This document shows positions 8,947 through 18,078 of a stretch of 64,000 nt of DNA, in pieces. This DNA is from Pseudomonadales bacterium (GTDB taxonomy: Bacteria; Pseudomonadota; Gammaproteobacteria; Pseudomonadales; DC-out160), in the NCBI GenBank assembly GCA_019090455.1, contig JAHRWA010000010.1:1-64000 (forward strand), read 5' to 3'. The translations under genes and the position numbers were made by a program. How positions within the stretch are numbered: the first letter of the stretch is position 1; every line of letters starts with the position of its first letter. The notes below the pieces were generated by a model. It ran no database searches. It saw only the letters and a list, made by a program, of their open reading frames with translations, and was not told the DNA's origin.

Positions 8947-9252
8947 GATAGTTTTCTCGTTTAATTATCTCGTTTAATTCAATGCTGATTAACATAAAGT
9001 GAATAGGACATCAGCTTACGAGTAATAGAATATGAAACAGATATCACGGAAAAATCACGGATTCATGTAGAATTTGTCACTATTGAGATATAGAGATATT
9101 TACGGAACGGGGACTATCCCGTAAACACTCAACGGTGATTTAGCAACAGGGATTTTACGCCACAACCAATATGTGGCGAATAAATCAAGTTCGAATTTGT
9201 CTTACTGAATTTCTTGAAACTATTTTTTTGCTTGATAATGAATTTTTTATCG
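8947..9252. other. Intergenic region, no gene seen
   Basis: AT-rich spacer between the acyltransferase end and the spondin gene start, both on the minus strand. TTTACGG (9099-9105) and CCGTAAA (9119-9125) can pair around a 13-nt loop. It lies about 130 bp past the acyltransferase stop and has no T tract. Promoter elements for the spondin genes must lie near 8960-9050 but none is convincing by eye. Confidence 0.35.
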
Positions 9253-11295
9253 CTAATCATCATAAAAATAATGCAGCCGTTCGCGAATAAACGGAACTTG
9301 TGATCGTACAAAAGAGTCTGTCAGGTGTTGACTATCACGAAAGACAATTATCCCTTGTTCGGTAATAGCACGACAATTTCCTCCTGGGCAAACCAAATCA
9401 TTCAAATTTAACATATGTACATTTGAATACTGACTAACGGCTCTCTCAAGGAACCTGACAGCCGATTCGATTTCTTGTATACGCCCTTTAGCCATACAAT
9501 TCTCAAGTTGAATGCGGCCTTCGGATGAAAGGTGTCGAGATACGCAGCTTGGTCCATCAAAACCGAGGCTTGGTGTTCCCGGAATAACAAAAACAGTCGT
9601 TTCCATATCGTTCACCCTCTTAAGGACCCTGGCACTACCCTCTATCCACTGAGTTTCACTGAATTCATAAGTTGCAGAACTACCCATAATAAGCACATCG
9701 GGTTTAAGTATTTTGAGTTCATCAAGAACTGCATTGCGCCAATCTGTACATACTTGATAGGTCTTCCCAATAGTTGAGTAATAGTAGTCTTCGTCAACCA
9801 TAGCGCATGCGGATTTCGTCAAAACAATAACTCGCCAAACTGGTTTCGCAAATATTTCAGGGATCATTGAATACCACTGAGCTCCTATGCTGTCCCCAAG
9901 AAAAACAACGGTTTTTTCAGCTTTTTCAACGCCAAACACACAAGGCTCAACTCTAGCATGAGCATACCAAGCATCACATCCTAAACCATAAATTACCGGT
10001 ACATCACTACGCCATTGATGACTTATATCGGGGGTAGTATTTGACGGGGGAAGCGGCCGTAAGCCTCTATAGTGGCCATAAAAAACCGACACCATAACCA
10101 ACACACTGATCAAAATCACAAAGGAAGGCTTAGCATGACTCCAACGCCCTTTCCAAAATGGGCGCTCGATCAATTGGTAGCTCAGAGTCGCGACCAACAT
10201 TGAGAGAAGTATCATGCCTATGGTTGGGACAACTTGACCTTTCAAGCCCAAGGAAAAGCCAATCATAAAAATCGGCCAATGCCAAAGATAGAGGGAATAT
10301 GATCGATCACCAAGCCAAACCAAAACAGGATGAGCGAGTAGGCCTCCAGAATCCTTCGGCAAAGCATAGCCCGCGACGATAATTAGAGCTGCCCCAAAAG
10401 AAGGGAATAAAGCCCATAATCCAGGATAAACAAGACCGGGATTCAGGGCGATAGCACTACCAACTATCAAAACCAATCCAACACTCAAAGTAACTGAGGT
10501 AAAAACATTACCAAAAAGTTGAGTCACGCGGTCCTTACTCGTAGAGCTACACTGGAAAAAGCGATAAACGATAGCACCCATCGCAAACTGCCAGATACGC
10601 GATGGCATCAGATAAAATGCAGATAGAGGAAAGGTTTTCGACCAGTATAAGGAAAGTAGGAGGCTAGCAATAAAGGCAAATATCAGCCCTGCGAGCATCA
10701 CATCGAAAGGACTTTGATTTGTACTTTGATTTGTACTCTGGCTTTTGATTCCAAGCCAATACAAAAACAGTAGTATCATTGGCCAGATAAAATAGAATTG
10801 TTCTTCTACTCCTAAAGACCACGTATGTAAAAACATATCTCGGTTCGATAGCTCATCAAAATAGTCAAACGTAACAAAATTGAAATAGAAATTGCTTATC
10901 CAAGTCACTGCAAATGGGGATGAGGCTAATTGAGAGCGTGCCTCTGCTTCAGATAGAAGCCAAATGGCAAAGCCTGAAGATACGATTATCATTAAAGCGA
11001 GGGCAGGAAGAAGTCGTTTTAGCCGCCTAGCGTAAAATGAGATGAAGGCAATACGGCCAGTCTTTTCAAGCTCTCTGAGCAAAACGCCAGTAATTAAATA
11101 CCCTGAGAGTACAAAGAACACATCTACGCCAATAAAACCACCAGGCGTCATCGTAAACCCAGCATGCGCAAGTATAACCACCAAAATGGCGATTGCCCTC
11201 AACCCTTGTAAATCACGTCTAAGAATCACATGTTGATCAGTTAATATGTGTACTGGCCTTTTTCTGTGGGAAAACAAGTCTGACTTACCTAGCAT
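9253..11295 (-). CDS. Acyltransferase-3 / SGNH-domain membrane protein (OafA-like)
   Basis: Polytopic inner-membrane O-acyltransferase fused to a periplasmic SGNH hydrolase-like domain, the layout of OafA-type proteins that acetylate O-antigen or other surface glycans. The N-terminal part has RRDLQGLRAIAILVVILAHAG and GGFIGVDVFFVLSGYLIT, with the conserved R..H motif, followed by about ten hydrophobic helices up to residue ~390. The C-terminal domain begins near residue 455 with VVFLGDSIGAQW (the GDS block). A 12-bp tandem repeat encodes STNQSTNQS in a loop near residue 190. The polysaccharide acceptor is unknown; no glycan biosynthesis gene is adjacent. Confidence 0.9.
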   Translation of the reverse strand: MLGKSDLFSHRKRPVHILTDQHVILRRDLQGLRAIAILVVILAHAGFTMTPGGFIGVDVFFVLSGYLITGVLLRELEKTGRIAFISFYARRLKRLLPALALMIIVSSGFAIWLLSEAEARSQLASSPFAVTWISNFYFNFVTFDYFDELSNRDMFLHTWSLGVEEQFYFIWPMILLFLYWLGIKSQSTNQSTNQSPFDVMLAGLIFAFIASLLLSLYWSKTFPLSAFYLMPSRIWQFAMGAIVYRFFQCSSTSKDRVTQLFGNVFTSVTLSVGLVLIVGSAIALNPGLVYPGLWALFPSFGAALIIVAGYALPKDSGGLLAHPVLVWLGDRSYSLYLWHWPIFMIGFSLGLKGQVVPTIGMILLSMLVATLSYQLIERPFWKGRWSHAKPSFVILISVLVMVSVFYGHYRGLRPLPPSNTTPDISHQWRSDVPVIYGLGCDAWYAHARVEPCVFGVEKAEKTVVFLGDSIGAQWYSMIPEIFAKPVWRVIVLTKSACAMVDEDYYYSTIGKTYQVCTDWRNAVLDELKILKPDVLIMGSSATYEFSETQWIEGSARVLKRVNDMETTVFVIPGTPSLGFDGPSCVSRHLSSEGRIQLENCMAKGRIQEIESAVRFLERAVSQYSNVHMLNLNDLVCPGGNCRAITEQGIIVFRDSQHLTDSFVRSQVPFIRERLHYFYDD

Positions 11296-11370
11296 CAGCT
11301 AAAGAGGAAATCGTCCTTTCTTAGTGTAGTGAAACTGGTAGTTTTAGCATACTTTAGATTCTACTCTGGA

Positions 11371-11562
11371 CCGTTGAAAAAAAAGGAATGAGTGACTTTC
11401 TTTCAACCCCTGTTTACGCTCAAATAACGCAGTAACCTCGCCAACTGGAAAAACATCTGCAGGCCAAAGATGGACATCAAAGGTTTTTTATCGGTACCTG
11501 AAGCCATGACAAATAATTGCCGTGCACCTTACTTACCTAGAGGGGACCAGGAATAGCAGTAG
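11371..11562 (-). pseudogene. Decayed duplicate of the haem peroxidase N-terminus
   Basis: The minus strand here translates, across a stop codon and one frameshift, into pieces matching residues about 40-115 of the intact peroxidase at 12183-13793. The pieces are YSWSPLGK-stop, then GTDKK, then KTFDVHLWPADVFPVGEVTA and LFERKQGLKES. The intact counterparts are YSLWSPLGKEG, VTDKKYFDLHLGPADD and FPFGEVSALFERKNGLKES. About 15 residues between PADD and FPFG are missing. This is a relic of a tandem duplication whose remaining part has been deleted. The GTG-started ORF at 11529-11771 that ends in this relic is probably not a real gene. Confidence 0.8.
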
Positions 11563-11767
11563 CATAACGGTATCATCTCCACCGCAAGCTGAACTGTATT
11601 GGCAACGCCATCTTGGCATGATCCACTCGTATTTTGATAAGTTACAATCGATATCACTTTGAGTAAAAATGACGGGATCGGCGCTATAAATTCAACCGTA
11701 GCTCCTGAAGCGACTTCCGTTGTAAAAATCGGGATTGATAACTTAAACGGATGTCGCTGGCTGTTTA

Positions 11768-12058
11768 TCACTTATCACCAGATTCATCTTTTCTCATTTC
11801 TTTTTGTAGAAATGCTTCGACGCCTATAAAGGCAAAAGGAATGATTGAAGCAAAGAATATGAGTAGCCATACGATGATAGACCAGCCTTGTTTATGGGAA
11901 GCCTGAAGAGATAAAAACATATACCCCATAAACAACAATCCATGCGCTAAACCCAGATAAAAAACGAAGTCTCGACTGATAATTCCTGCAGAAACGCTCA
12001 AAATAAGAAGATAGGATATCCCTTCAAACAAACTACATACTCTAAAATATTTCAACAT
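11768..12058 (-). CDS. DUF3817-family small membrane protein
   Basis: A 96-residue protein with three hydrophobic segments (about 10-30, 32-52, 62-85). The characteristic start LKYFRVCSLFEGISYLLIL and the HGLLFMGYMF motif are those of the DUF3817 (YdzA-like) family of unknown function. The end is charged (LQKEMRKDESGDK). It sits between the intact peroxidase and its decayed copy. Confidence 0.75.
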   Translation of the reverse strand: MLKYFRVCSLFEGISYLLILSVSAGIISRDFVFYLGLAHGLLFMGYMFLSLQASHKQGWSIIVWLLIFFASIIPFAFIGVEAFLQKEMRKDESGDK

Positions 12059-12125
12059 TTAAAACCTTTTTTGACACGTTAGCCTGTCTAATATCGATAG
12101 CTGAAAAACACGGAAAATCTAGATA

Positions 12126-12145
12126 ACATTTTTTAGGAAAAATGT
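12126..12145. terminator. AT-rich hairpin after the peroxidase gene
   Basis: ACATTTTT and AAAAATGT pair around a 4-nt loop about 38-57 nt beyond the peroxidase stop. The stem is almost all A-T, so it is weak as a terminator, but it is the only structure between the two genes. Confidence 0.3.
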
Positions 12146-12182
12146 ATCCCTTAAGCTTTAGCGCTGGACACAAGGTCTCTCA

Positions 12183-13793
12183 CTAAGACACAGTCGCCAT
12201 CACTGGAACTGTATGGGTATGGAAACTGGAATCCGAATTTGATTGCCTCTTCACACTCACTTTAACCGAATCTGCGGTATTACGATCAGCTAAATCTTGG
12301 AACGACCTGGTAGCATTAATTCGATACATCCCGTATGCAGTAAAATGCTCTGTCGTAAAATTTTCCTTGGCCAGTAAAGGGTTGGTGTAAATCTGCGTAA
12401 TCGCATCGTAAGCGACCATAGCAGTTTGTAACTTCCCGGTCAGCGTACGCTTGCTATCCTCGGCAAATAAACCCACGGTGAGTTCAAGATTATTAATATT
12501 TCCGTATAACTTTTTGAGCCTGTCTTTTAAATTGGTATCCTCCGTAAGTTCATCGAAGGAATTCAGCTTACCCAGGCCAAACCGTTCACGATAATCATTG
12601 AACGATCGCAATCGCCAATCTCGCCCTTTGTTTATCATTGCTTGCTCTGCTGGTAATAAGAAACCTGGGACATTATCCAGAGAGATATCCCCCGCTACCT
12701 GATTTGTCGCTGCCTGCATCAGGCTACTTAAACCCTTCCGAGTTAACAGATCAAAGTTTTTAATGAAGCTCTCATTCTGACCGGCAACCTCAAAGGCATC
12801 CGGTACCAAACCATGCCAACGATAGAGCAGATTGAACTCGGCAGCAATCCAAGGAGCACGATACCATTTTTGATTTTCAGAAAACGAAGGATCCAGCCGC
12901 AAGATATCTATCCCTGCGATATGATTTACGTAATCTTCAACAATCAACTTCATCAATATAACGTTATTGATTATTCGCGCAGTATGAAATAGCCGATCGT
13001 CATCCCAGCCTGGATTTCGTTTAGCCAGTCCGTCACAGATATTGTTATGCTCTCTTAGGAATAATGTACTCATCACCATATGCCCAACGATACCGTTACC
13101 TCTCTCGAGCCCAGTAGCAAATAACTGCGCTTTCAGATCGCCGTTCAAGTCTCCAAATAATTCGTTCATCCATTTCTTATCGGCAATATAAGGTAATTGC
13201 TTGTAACGTTCTTTTACCTGCCAAGCTCCATTCACATCAAGCTCTCCAAGAGCATCAGGATACTCTTCGCCATTTTGTATCTGACTACGCAACTTACCGC
13301 CCTCCCGCAAACGAAGCATGAGGGCGGTTTCTTCATTAGCACCGTAGATTTGTGCAAGATCTATATTGTGATTAGAGGTAGTCTGTCGGAAATCGACATG
13401 ACTGGAACGAAAAAAACCATCAGTAAACCACTGGGCCACAAACATAAAAAAGACGGATGACCGACTTTCCTTCAACCCATTTTTACGCTCAAATAAAGCA
13501 GAAACCTCGCCAAACGGAAAATCATCAGTTTTATCATTGGATGGCAGCGCCTTCATAAATCGATCATCTGCTGGCCCAAGATGGAGATCAAAGTATTTTT
13601 TATCGGTCACCGTATGCCAGGTCAAATAATTGCTGGGCGGTGCACCCTCCTTGCCTAGCGGAGACCATAGGCTATAGGAATGAGGTCTAGCAGTGGTGGC
13701 TGTAGCCAGTTTATTAGATGCAAACTTATTCGCGATAATACTGACACCAGGAACAACAGTGGCAAAGCGAAACACTTTTAGTGCGAGAGACAT
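12183..13793 (-). CDS. Cyclooxygenase-like animal-type haem peroxidase
   Basis: Member of the peroxidase-cyclooxygenase superfamily, close in pattern to prostaglandin H synthase. Visible matches to that family: TSNHNIDLAQIYG (residues 139-151), LRLREGGKLRSQIQNGEEYP, the STLFLREHNNICD block (242-254), WDDDRLFHTARI and FNLLYRWHGLVPDAF (320-334). The last supplies the proximal haem ligand His327 and Tyr324 at the place of the COX catalytic tyrosine. At the distal site COX has FTHQFF with the peroxidase His; here the segment is AQWFTDGFFRS, with Asp125 in that place and Gln121 kept. This suggests fatty-acid oxygenation rather than classical peroxidase turnover. No signal peptide is clear. A broken copy lies just downstream. 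Confidence 0.85.
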   Translation of the reverse strand: MSLALKVFRFATVVPGVSIIANKFASNKLATATTARPHSYSLWSPLGKEGAPPSNYLTWHTVTDKKYFDLHLGPADDRFMKALPSNDKTDDFPFGEVSALFERKNGLKESRSSVFFMFVAQWFTDGFFRSSHVDFRQTTSNHNIDLAQIYGANEETALMLRLREGGKLRSQIQNGEEYPDALGELDVNGAWQVKERYKQLPYIADKKWMNELFGDLNGDLKAQLFATGLERGNGIVGHMVMSTLFLREHNNICDGLAKRNPGWDDDRLFHTARIINNVILMKLIVEDYVNHIAGIDILRLDPSFSENQKWYRAPWIAAEFNLLYRWHGLVPDAFEVAGQNESFIKNFDLLTRKGLSSLMQAATNQVAGDISLDNVPGFLLPAEQAMINKGRDWRLRSFNDYRERFGLGKLNSFDELTEDTNLKDRLKKLYGNINNLELTVGLFAEDSKRTLTGKLQTAMVAYDAITQIYTNPLLAKENFTTEHFTAYGMYRINATRSFQDLADRNTADSVKVSVKRQSNSDSSFHTHTVPVMATVS

Positions 13794-13955
13794 ATATAAT
13801 TAATCCATTGATTCTTTATGATGTACACCGAATTTGAAGCTGCAATAGGTTAGTGCAATTAAAGGAAAAATCAATAGCATCGGTACGGCTTGATACAAAA
13901 GCTTTTCTTCTTGTATCGAAGTCCTCTAGAAATTTAGTGGCCATACGCTACCTCA

Positions 13956-14552
13956 CTAACATTTAGAAATATCAAATTCTCTCTCAACAGCCAACAGCAA
14001 CTCTCGCACATCCTTAACATCCGAGCCAAACCAAGAGTCGACGTTTTCCGGGTTGATCAACACCGGCATTCTTTTGTGTATTTCAGCGCATTGCTTATTC
14101 GGCTTTGTCGTGAGTGTCACAATTTGGCTAGCAGTATTTTCTCTAGTTCTGTCTCCAGTGCTACCGCCAACAAAACGTATCCCTGCCATGAGAAAAGGGA
14201 TGCCATCGGGATGACTGAAATAGTATTTTTGTTTTCGAGCATCACCCTCCTCCCGCCATTCATACCACCCGTTGCAGGGGATTAAGCAGCGTTGCGATTC
14301 AAAAGCACTTTGGAAAGTCTTCTTGCTGTGAGCGGTTTCACTTTGTGCATTTATAATGAGTTTCTTAGACCACCCAGGCTTTATGCCCCATGTGGCGTTA
14401 CGTTGTTGAATCTCGTTGTTTTCCCAGATCATAGTGGCTACAGATTGTGAAGGGCATAAATCGGGGTTTGATGTGATATCAAAGGACACATTAAACAGAC
14501 TCCACAACCATTGTACAGCGGGATCATCACTCACATTCATTCGACCACACAT
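13956..14552 (-). CDS. SOS response-associated peptidase (SRAP, HMCES/YedK-type)
   Basis: DNA-repair protein that forms a thiazolidine crosslink to abasic sites in single-stranded DNA through the amino-terminal cysteine. I place the start at the ATG giving M-C-G-R-M-N-V-S, since Cys2 must become residue 1; AAAAGGACA lies just upstream. Upstream in-frame codons to 14639 would hide Cys2. Other family parts: INAQSETAHSKKTF (usually NARSE), CLIPCNGWYEWR with the catalytic Glu, and HKRMPVLI near the end with the active-site His. At 198 residues it is the normal length. It borders the leader-distal end of the CRISPR array, but neither gene order nor spacing proves a link. Confidence 0.92.
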   Translation of the reverse strand: MCGRMNVSDDPAVQWLWSLFNVSFDITSNPDLCPSQSVATMIWENNEIQQRNATWGIKPGWSKKLIINAQSETAHSKKTFQSAFESQRCLIPCNGWYEWREEGDARKQKYYFSHPDGIPFLMAGIRFVGGSTGDRTRENTASQIVTLTTKPNKQCAEIHKRMPVLINPENVDSWFGSDVKDVRELLLAVEREFDISKC

Positions 14553-14841
14553 GATGTTTGTCCTTTTAGTTGAAACCGAAAACCAAGAAAGTAGTGGAAA
14601 AGACTGTATTATTTTCAGTTCTAATGGTGACGACCACAAAGGTTGGCACCTTAGCCTTATTCGTTTTACATTCTAATTCTTGCTCGATCTTATTGCTTTT
14701 ACAAGATTGGTAATACTTCTTTGCTTTAAATATAGACTTATTTATATAGATGGTTCTAAGGCGACCAAATAAATGGAGAATTTAATGCTCTGAATTCAAG
14801 GACACAGACGAGTGAATATAAAACGGATAAACAGAGCACAA

Positions 14842-17527
14842 TTACTTTTCAACGCTCCCGCGAAGGGAGCGACAAACGTCAAATTAAGCAGGCTAAAATA
14901 CTTTTTATGGTTTCAATCCACGCTCCCGCGAAGGGAGCGACGTTTTCCAAGAGACAACCCCTGCTCTCTTGTAGAGTTTCAATCCACGCTCCCGCGAAGG
15001 GAGCGACTGATAGCTATCGATTACAGCTAGTTCAAGATCTTCGTTTCAATCCACGCTCCCGCGAAGGGAGCGACATAATCCCCAGCATTACCACCGTTAA
15101 CGTTGACCGGTTTCAATCCACGCTCCCGCGAAGGGAGCGACGATCAATACAAAGGGGATGTTTATTTATATTACGGTTTCAATCCACGCTCCCGCGAAGG
15201 GAGCGACCTTTGCTTCTCTAGCCTCTCGCTCGATGCGGTCCCGTTTCAATCCACGCTCCCGCGAAGGGAGCGACTATTAAACTCGAACTTAACTACCGTT
15301 CGCACCAAGTTTCAATCCACGCTCCCGCGAAGGGAGCGACACTCTGGTGGTCGTCAGTGTCACTCTGGTGGTCGTGTTTCAATCCACGCTCCCGCGAAGG
15401 GAGCGACCCGAGTCGTTAACGGTGGAGCCACGCAAGAAAACGTTTCAATCCACGCTCCCGCGAAGGGAGCGACCCATCCAAATATTCGGAAGATGTTAAA
15501 GCACCAGTTTCAATCCACGCTCCCGCGAAGGGAGCGACAATTGTGAAGCATTGATTAGCTCATATCACACGATGTTTCAATCCACGCTCCCGCGAAGGGA
15601 GCGACTGCGTTGGCGTAACTCTATTGCGGCATCTCTTGTGTTTCAATCCACGCTCCCGCGAAGGGAGCGACGATGAAAGCGGCGGGTGTTTGATTCGAAA
15701 GCGCAGTTTCAATCCACGCTCCCGCGAAGGGAGCGACGTTCGATCCATCTGACGATCCTGATCTATATAATGTTTCAATCCACGCTCCCGCGAAGGGAGC
15801 GACTGGGGGCTCCACTAATTCAGCTTCCAAATACTGGCGTTTCAATCCACGCTCCCGCGAAGGGAGCGACGGTAGATCGAGAAAGCCGTGTCGTTTTACT
15901 GCGTTGTTTCAATCCACGCTCCCGCGAAGGGAGCGACGATGCTTTTAAACCGCAAGCCAAAAGAGTCGGTGGTTTCAATCCACGCTCCCGCGAAGGGAGC
16001 GACTGCTTGCACGTTACAAGCTTTGATTTCTTAGTTAAGTTTCAATCCACGCTCCCGCGAAGGGAGCGACCCGATCGCTAGTTAAATCAATGCAACATCT
16101 TTGGTTTCAATCCACGCTCCCGCGAAGGGAGCGACATCAACATCGATCAAAGGCACATCCGCATCAACCGTTTCAATCCACGCTCCCGCGAAGGGAGCGA
16201 CACGCCAGAACAAGCCACAAACAAAGTAGTAAGCCCGTTTCAATCCACGCTCCCGCGAAGGGAGCGACGTATTTGACCCTCGGTCTATTCGCTGAAGTCG
16301 GTGTTTCAATCCACGCTCCCGCGAAGGGAGCGACCTCTTTGATATACCTGAAAGTGTTTACGAGTCGTGGGTTTCAATCCACGCTCCCGCGAAGGGAGCG
16401 ACGGATGGTGAGGTTGATACCGAATATTTTACGAGCGTTTCAATCCACGCTCCCGCGAAGGGAGCGACACACAATGAAGTCGAATTGTCGGCTCTCTATA
16501 CATGTTTCAATCCACGCTCCCGCGAAGGGAGCGACACGTCTTTTTATAATTCTCGCAGACCGATAAGTCGTTTCAATCCACGCTCCCGCGAAGGGAGCGA
16601 CCACCGCTTACCGCTAGACCACCATCGACATCATCAGTTTCAATCCACGCTCCCGCGAAGGGAGCGACTAAATCAATACAATGCAAAGGCTCATCTTGAT
16701 CGTTTCAATCCACGCTCCCGCGAAGGGAGCGACCCTCGACGGGTTGCCATATCAAACGTGCTCATTTGTTTCAATCCACGCTCCCGCGAAGGGAGCGACC
16801 TTACTGGAGAGCCATCAAGGGTCTTTCTTAAAAAGTTTCAATCCACGCTCCCGCGAAGGGAGCGACGGGATTTCTTCACAAAGGGTCGATGGTTTATCTT
16901 GTTTCAATCCACGCTCCCGCGAAGGGAGCGACATAGGCTCGGGAAGTTTTGCAGATACCATTCTAATGTTTCAATCCACGCTCCCGCGAAGGGAGCGACT
17001 TGTGATTTTTCCCGCTATCGCTGCAGGTGTGGTGGTTTCAATCCACGCTCCCGCGAAGGGAGCGACATAAGACTATCCGTGTTTATGGTTATGAGGCAGG
17101 TTTCAATCCACGCTCCCGCGAAGGGAGCGACTCGGCTTCTATTTCAAAGTCAGGGGTTATGCGTGGTTTCAATCCACGCTCCCGCGAAGGGAGCGACTAA
17201 TCAGCGTAAAGGCGAGTACTCGACTGCAATGTTTCAATCCACGCTCCCGCGAAGGGAGCGACATCTCGTTGTTGGGTGCTTTCCCCAGGATAGATAGTTT
17301 CAATCCACGCTCCCGCGAAGGGAGCGACCTTTCCAAACCGCCGGTTTTCTAAAAAAAGAATGTTTCAATCCACGCTCCCGCGAAGGGAGCGACGTGTGCG
17401 TTTTGGCTTGACGCATCACTGGTAGAAAGTTTCAATCCACGCTCCCGCGAAGGGAGCGACATCCGCCTTCAGCTTCGTTGTATTATTCTTTGGGTGTTTC
17501 AATCCACGCTCCCGCGAAGGGAGCGAC
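14842..17527 (-). CRISPR. Type I-C CRISPR array, 41 repeats, 40 spacers
   Basis: Forty-one 32-bp repeats with 40 spacers of 33-36 bp (mean about 34). Read on the minus strand, the repeat starts GTCGCTCCC, folds CGCTCCC against GGGAGCG, and ends GTGGATTGAAAC, the type I-C signature whose ATTGAAAC end becomes the crRNA 5' handle. The array is therefore transcribed right to left. The leftmost repeat (14842-14873) has lost its last ten bases (GGATTGAAAC region), the usual mark of the leader-distal end, and the leader and cas2 lie at the right. All other repeats I checked are identical, which indicates an active or recently active array. Spacer 15341-15375 contains an internal 14-bp direct repeat. 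Confidence 0.99.
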
Positions 17528-17773
17528 GCCCTACCCTGTAAGCTAGCCACCATGCGGACTATCGTCCGTTCTGAGCTAACCTACTGGATAAAGAACTAAC
17601 TCAAGTCTAAATACGCCATGACTTTTTGCAAACTTAACCAAACATATGACCTACAACGAACCGCTAACCTCCTAGGGATTTTATGTGTACTAGGGGTTAG
17701 CGGTTCGTTGCTTAAGTCCGAAATATTAAAGAGCACCCTCTATACAATTAAATGCTTACCACCACACAAGCGA
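17528..17773 (-). promoter_or_regulatory. CRISPR leader
   Basis: The 246 bp between cas2 and the first (leader-proximal) repeat. It should hold the array promoter and the integration signals used by Cas1-Cas2-Cas4. I see no clear sigma-70 promoter by eye. It contains the large hairpin at 17655-17709. GGTTAGC, part of that stem, recurs near 17563-17585 closer to the repeats, so it may be a protein-binding motif. Confidence 0.7.
17655..17709. repeat. Long inverted repeat inside the CRISPR leader
   Basis: AACGAACCGCTAACC, then TCCTAG (17655-17675), is complementary to CTAGG, then GGTTAGCGGTTCGTT (17690-17709). This gives a 20-bp stem with one bulged base and a 14-nt loop. Downstream of the stem on the minus strand there is no T run, so it is not a textbook terminator for cas2. 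It could be a cruciform, a dyad operator or a transcript-protecting hairpin. Confidence 0.9.
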
Positions 17774-18067
17774 CTATATGATAAGTTTATCATTGAACAC
17801 ATCCAAAGCTGCTTTGGCACCATGATGCTCCACTTTATGACGCCAATTCTTCCCTAGCTGATAAAATCGAAGACTATCAGTATCCGGATCGTACGTACTG
17901 AGTAAACTATTTTTAAGGGTAACCCATTGACCTGGATCGAGGTCGCATTCGAACACGGAATATTGAACACGAACCCCGTAATCTAAACAATACTTGGCGA
18001 TTTTACGCAAACGCGAAGCACCATTACCTTCTTTCACACTGACGTCATAAGTAACTAAAACCATCAT
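17774..18067 (-). CDS. cas2: CRISPR endonuclease Cas2
   Basis: Small ferredoxin-fold protein that dimerises between two Cas1 dimers in the spacer-integration complex. The start MMVLVTYDVSVKEGNGASRL contains the conserved first strand with the Asp (YD), followed by RLRKIAKYCLDYGVRVQYSVFEC, typical of type I-C Cas2. At 97 residues it is of normal size. It is last in the operon, 11 bp after cas1 and next to the leader. Confidence 0.98.
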   Translation of the reverse strand: MMVLVTYDVSVKEGNGASRLRKIAKYCLDYGVRVQYSVFECDLDPGQWVTLKNSLLSTYDPDTDSLRFYQLGKNWRHKVEHHGAKAALDVFNDKLII

Positions 18068-18078
18068 GACAGAATCAC

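Noticed and set aside
10700-10745. 12-bp tandem repeat inside the acyltransferase gene (STNQ repeated)
   Set aside because: It keeps the frame and lies in a loop; a trivial short repeat, already noted in the gene entry.
11529-11771. GTG-started ORF of 80 codons between the acyltransferase and DUF3817 genes
   Set aside because: It ends in the peroxidase relic, has no convincing ribosome site and shows no family. It is most likely a chance frame over decayed DNA.
13956-14552. SRAP gene as a part of the CRISPR defence locus
   Set aside because: It sits at the leader-distal end, has its own ribosome site and is a widespread housekeeping repair gene. Adjacency alone does not support a defence role.
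14812-17297. Overlapping ORFs of 70-270 codons across the array (repeats of FNPRSREGSD or FQSTLPRRER)
   Set aside because: These are translations of the CRISPR repeats in several frames, not proteins.
17618-17857. Plus-strand ORF of 79 codons across the CRISPR leader
   Set aside because: It covers the leader hairpin and runs into cas2 on the other strand; there is no ribosome site.
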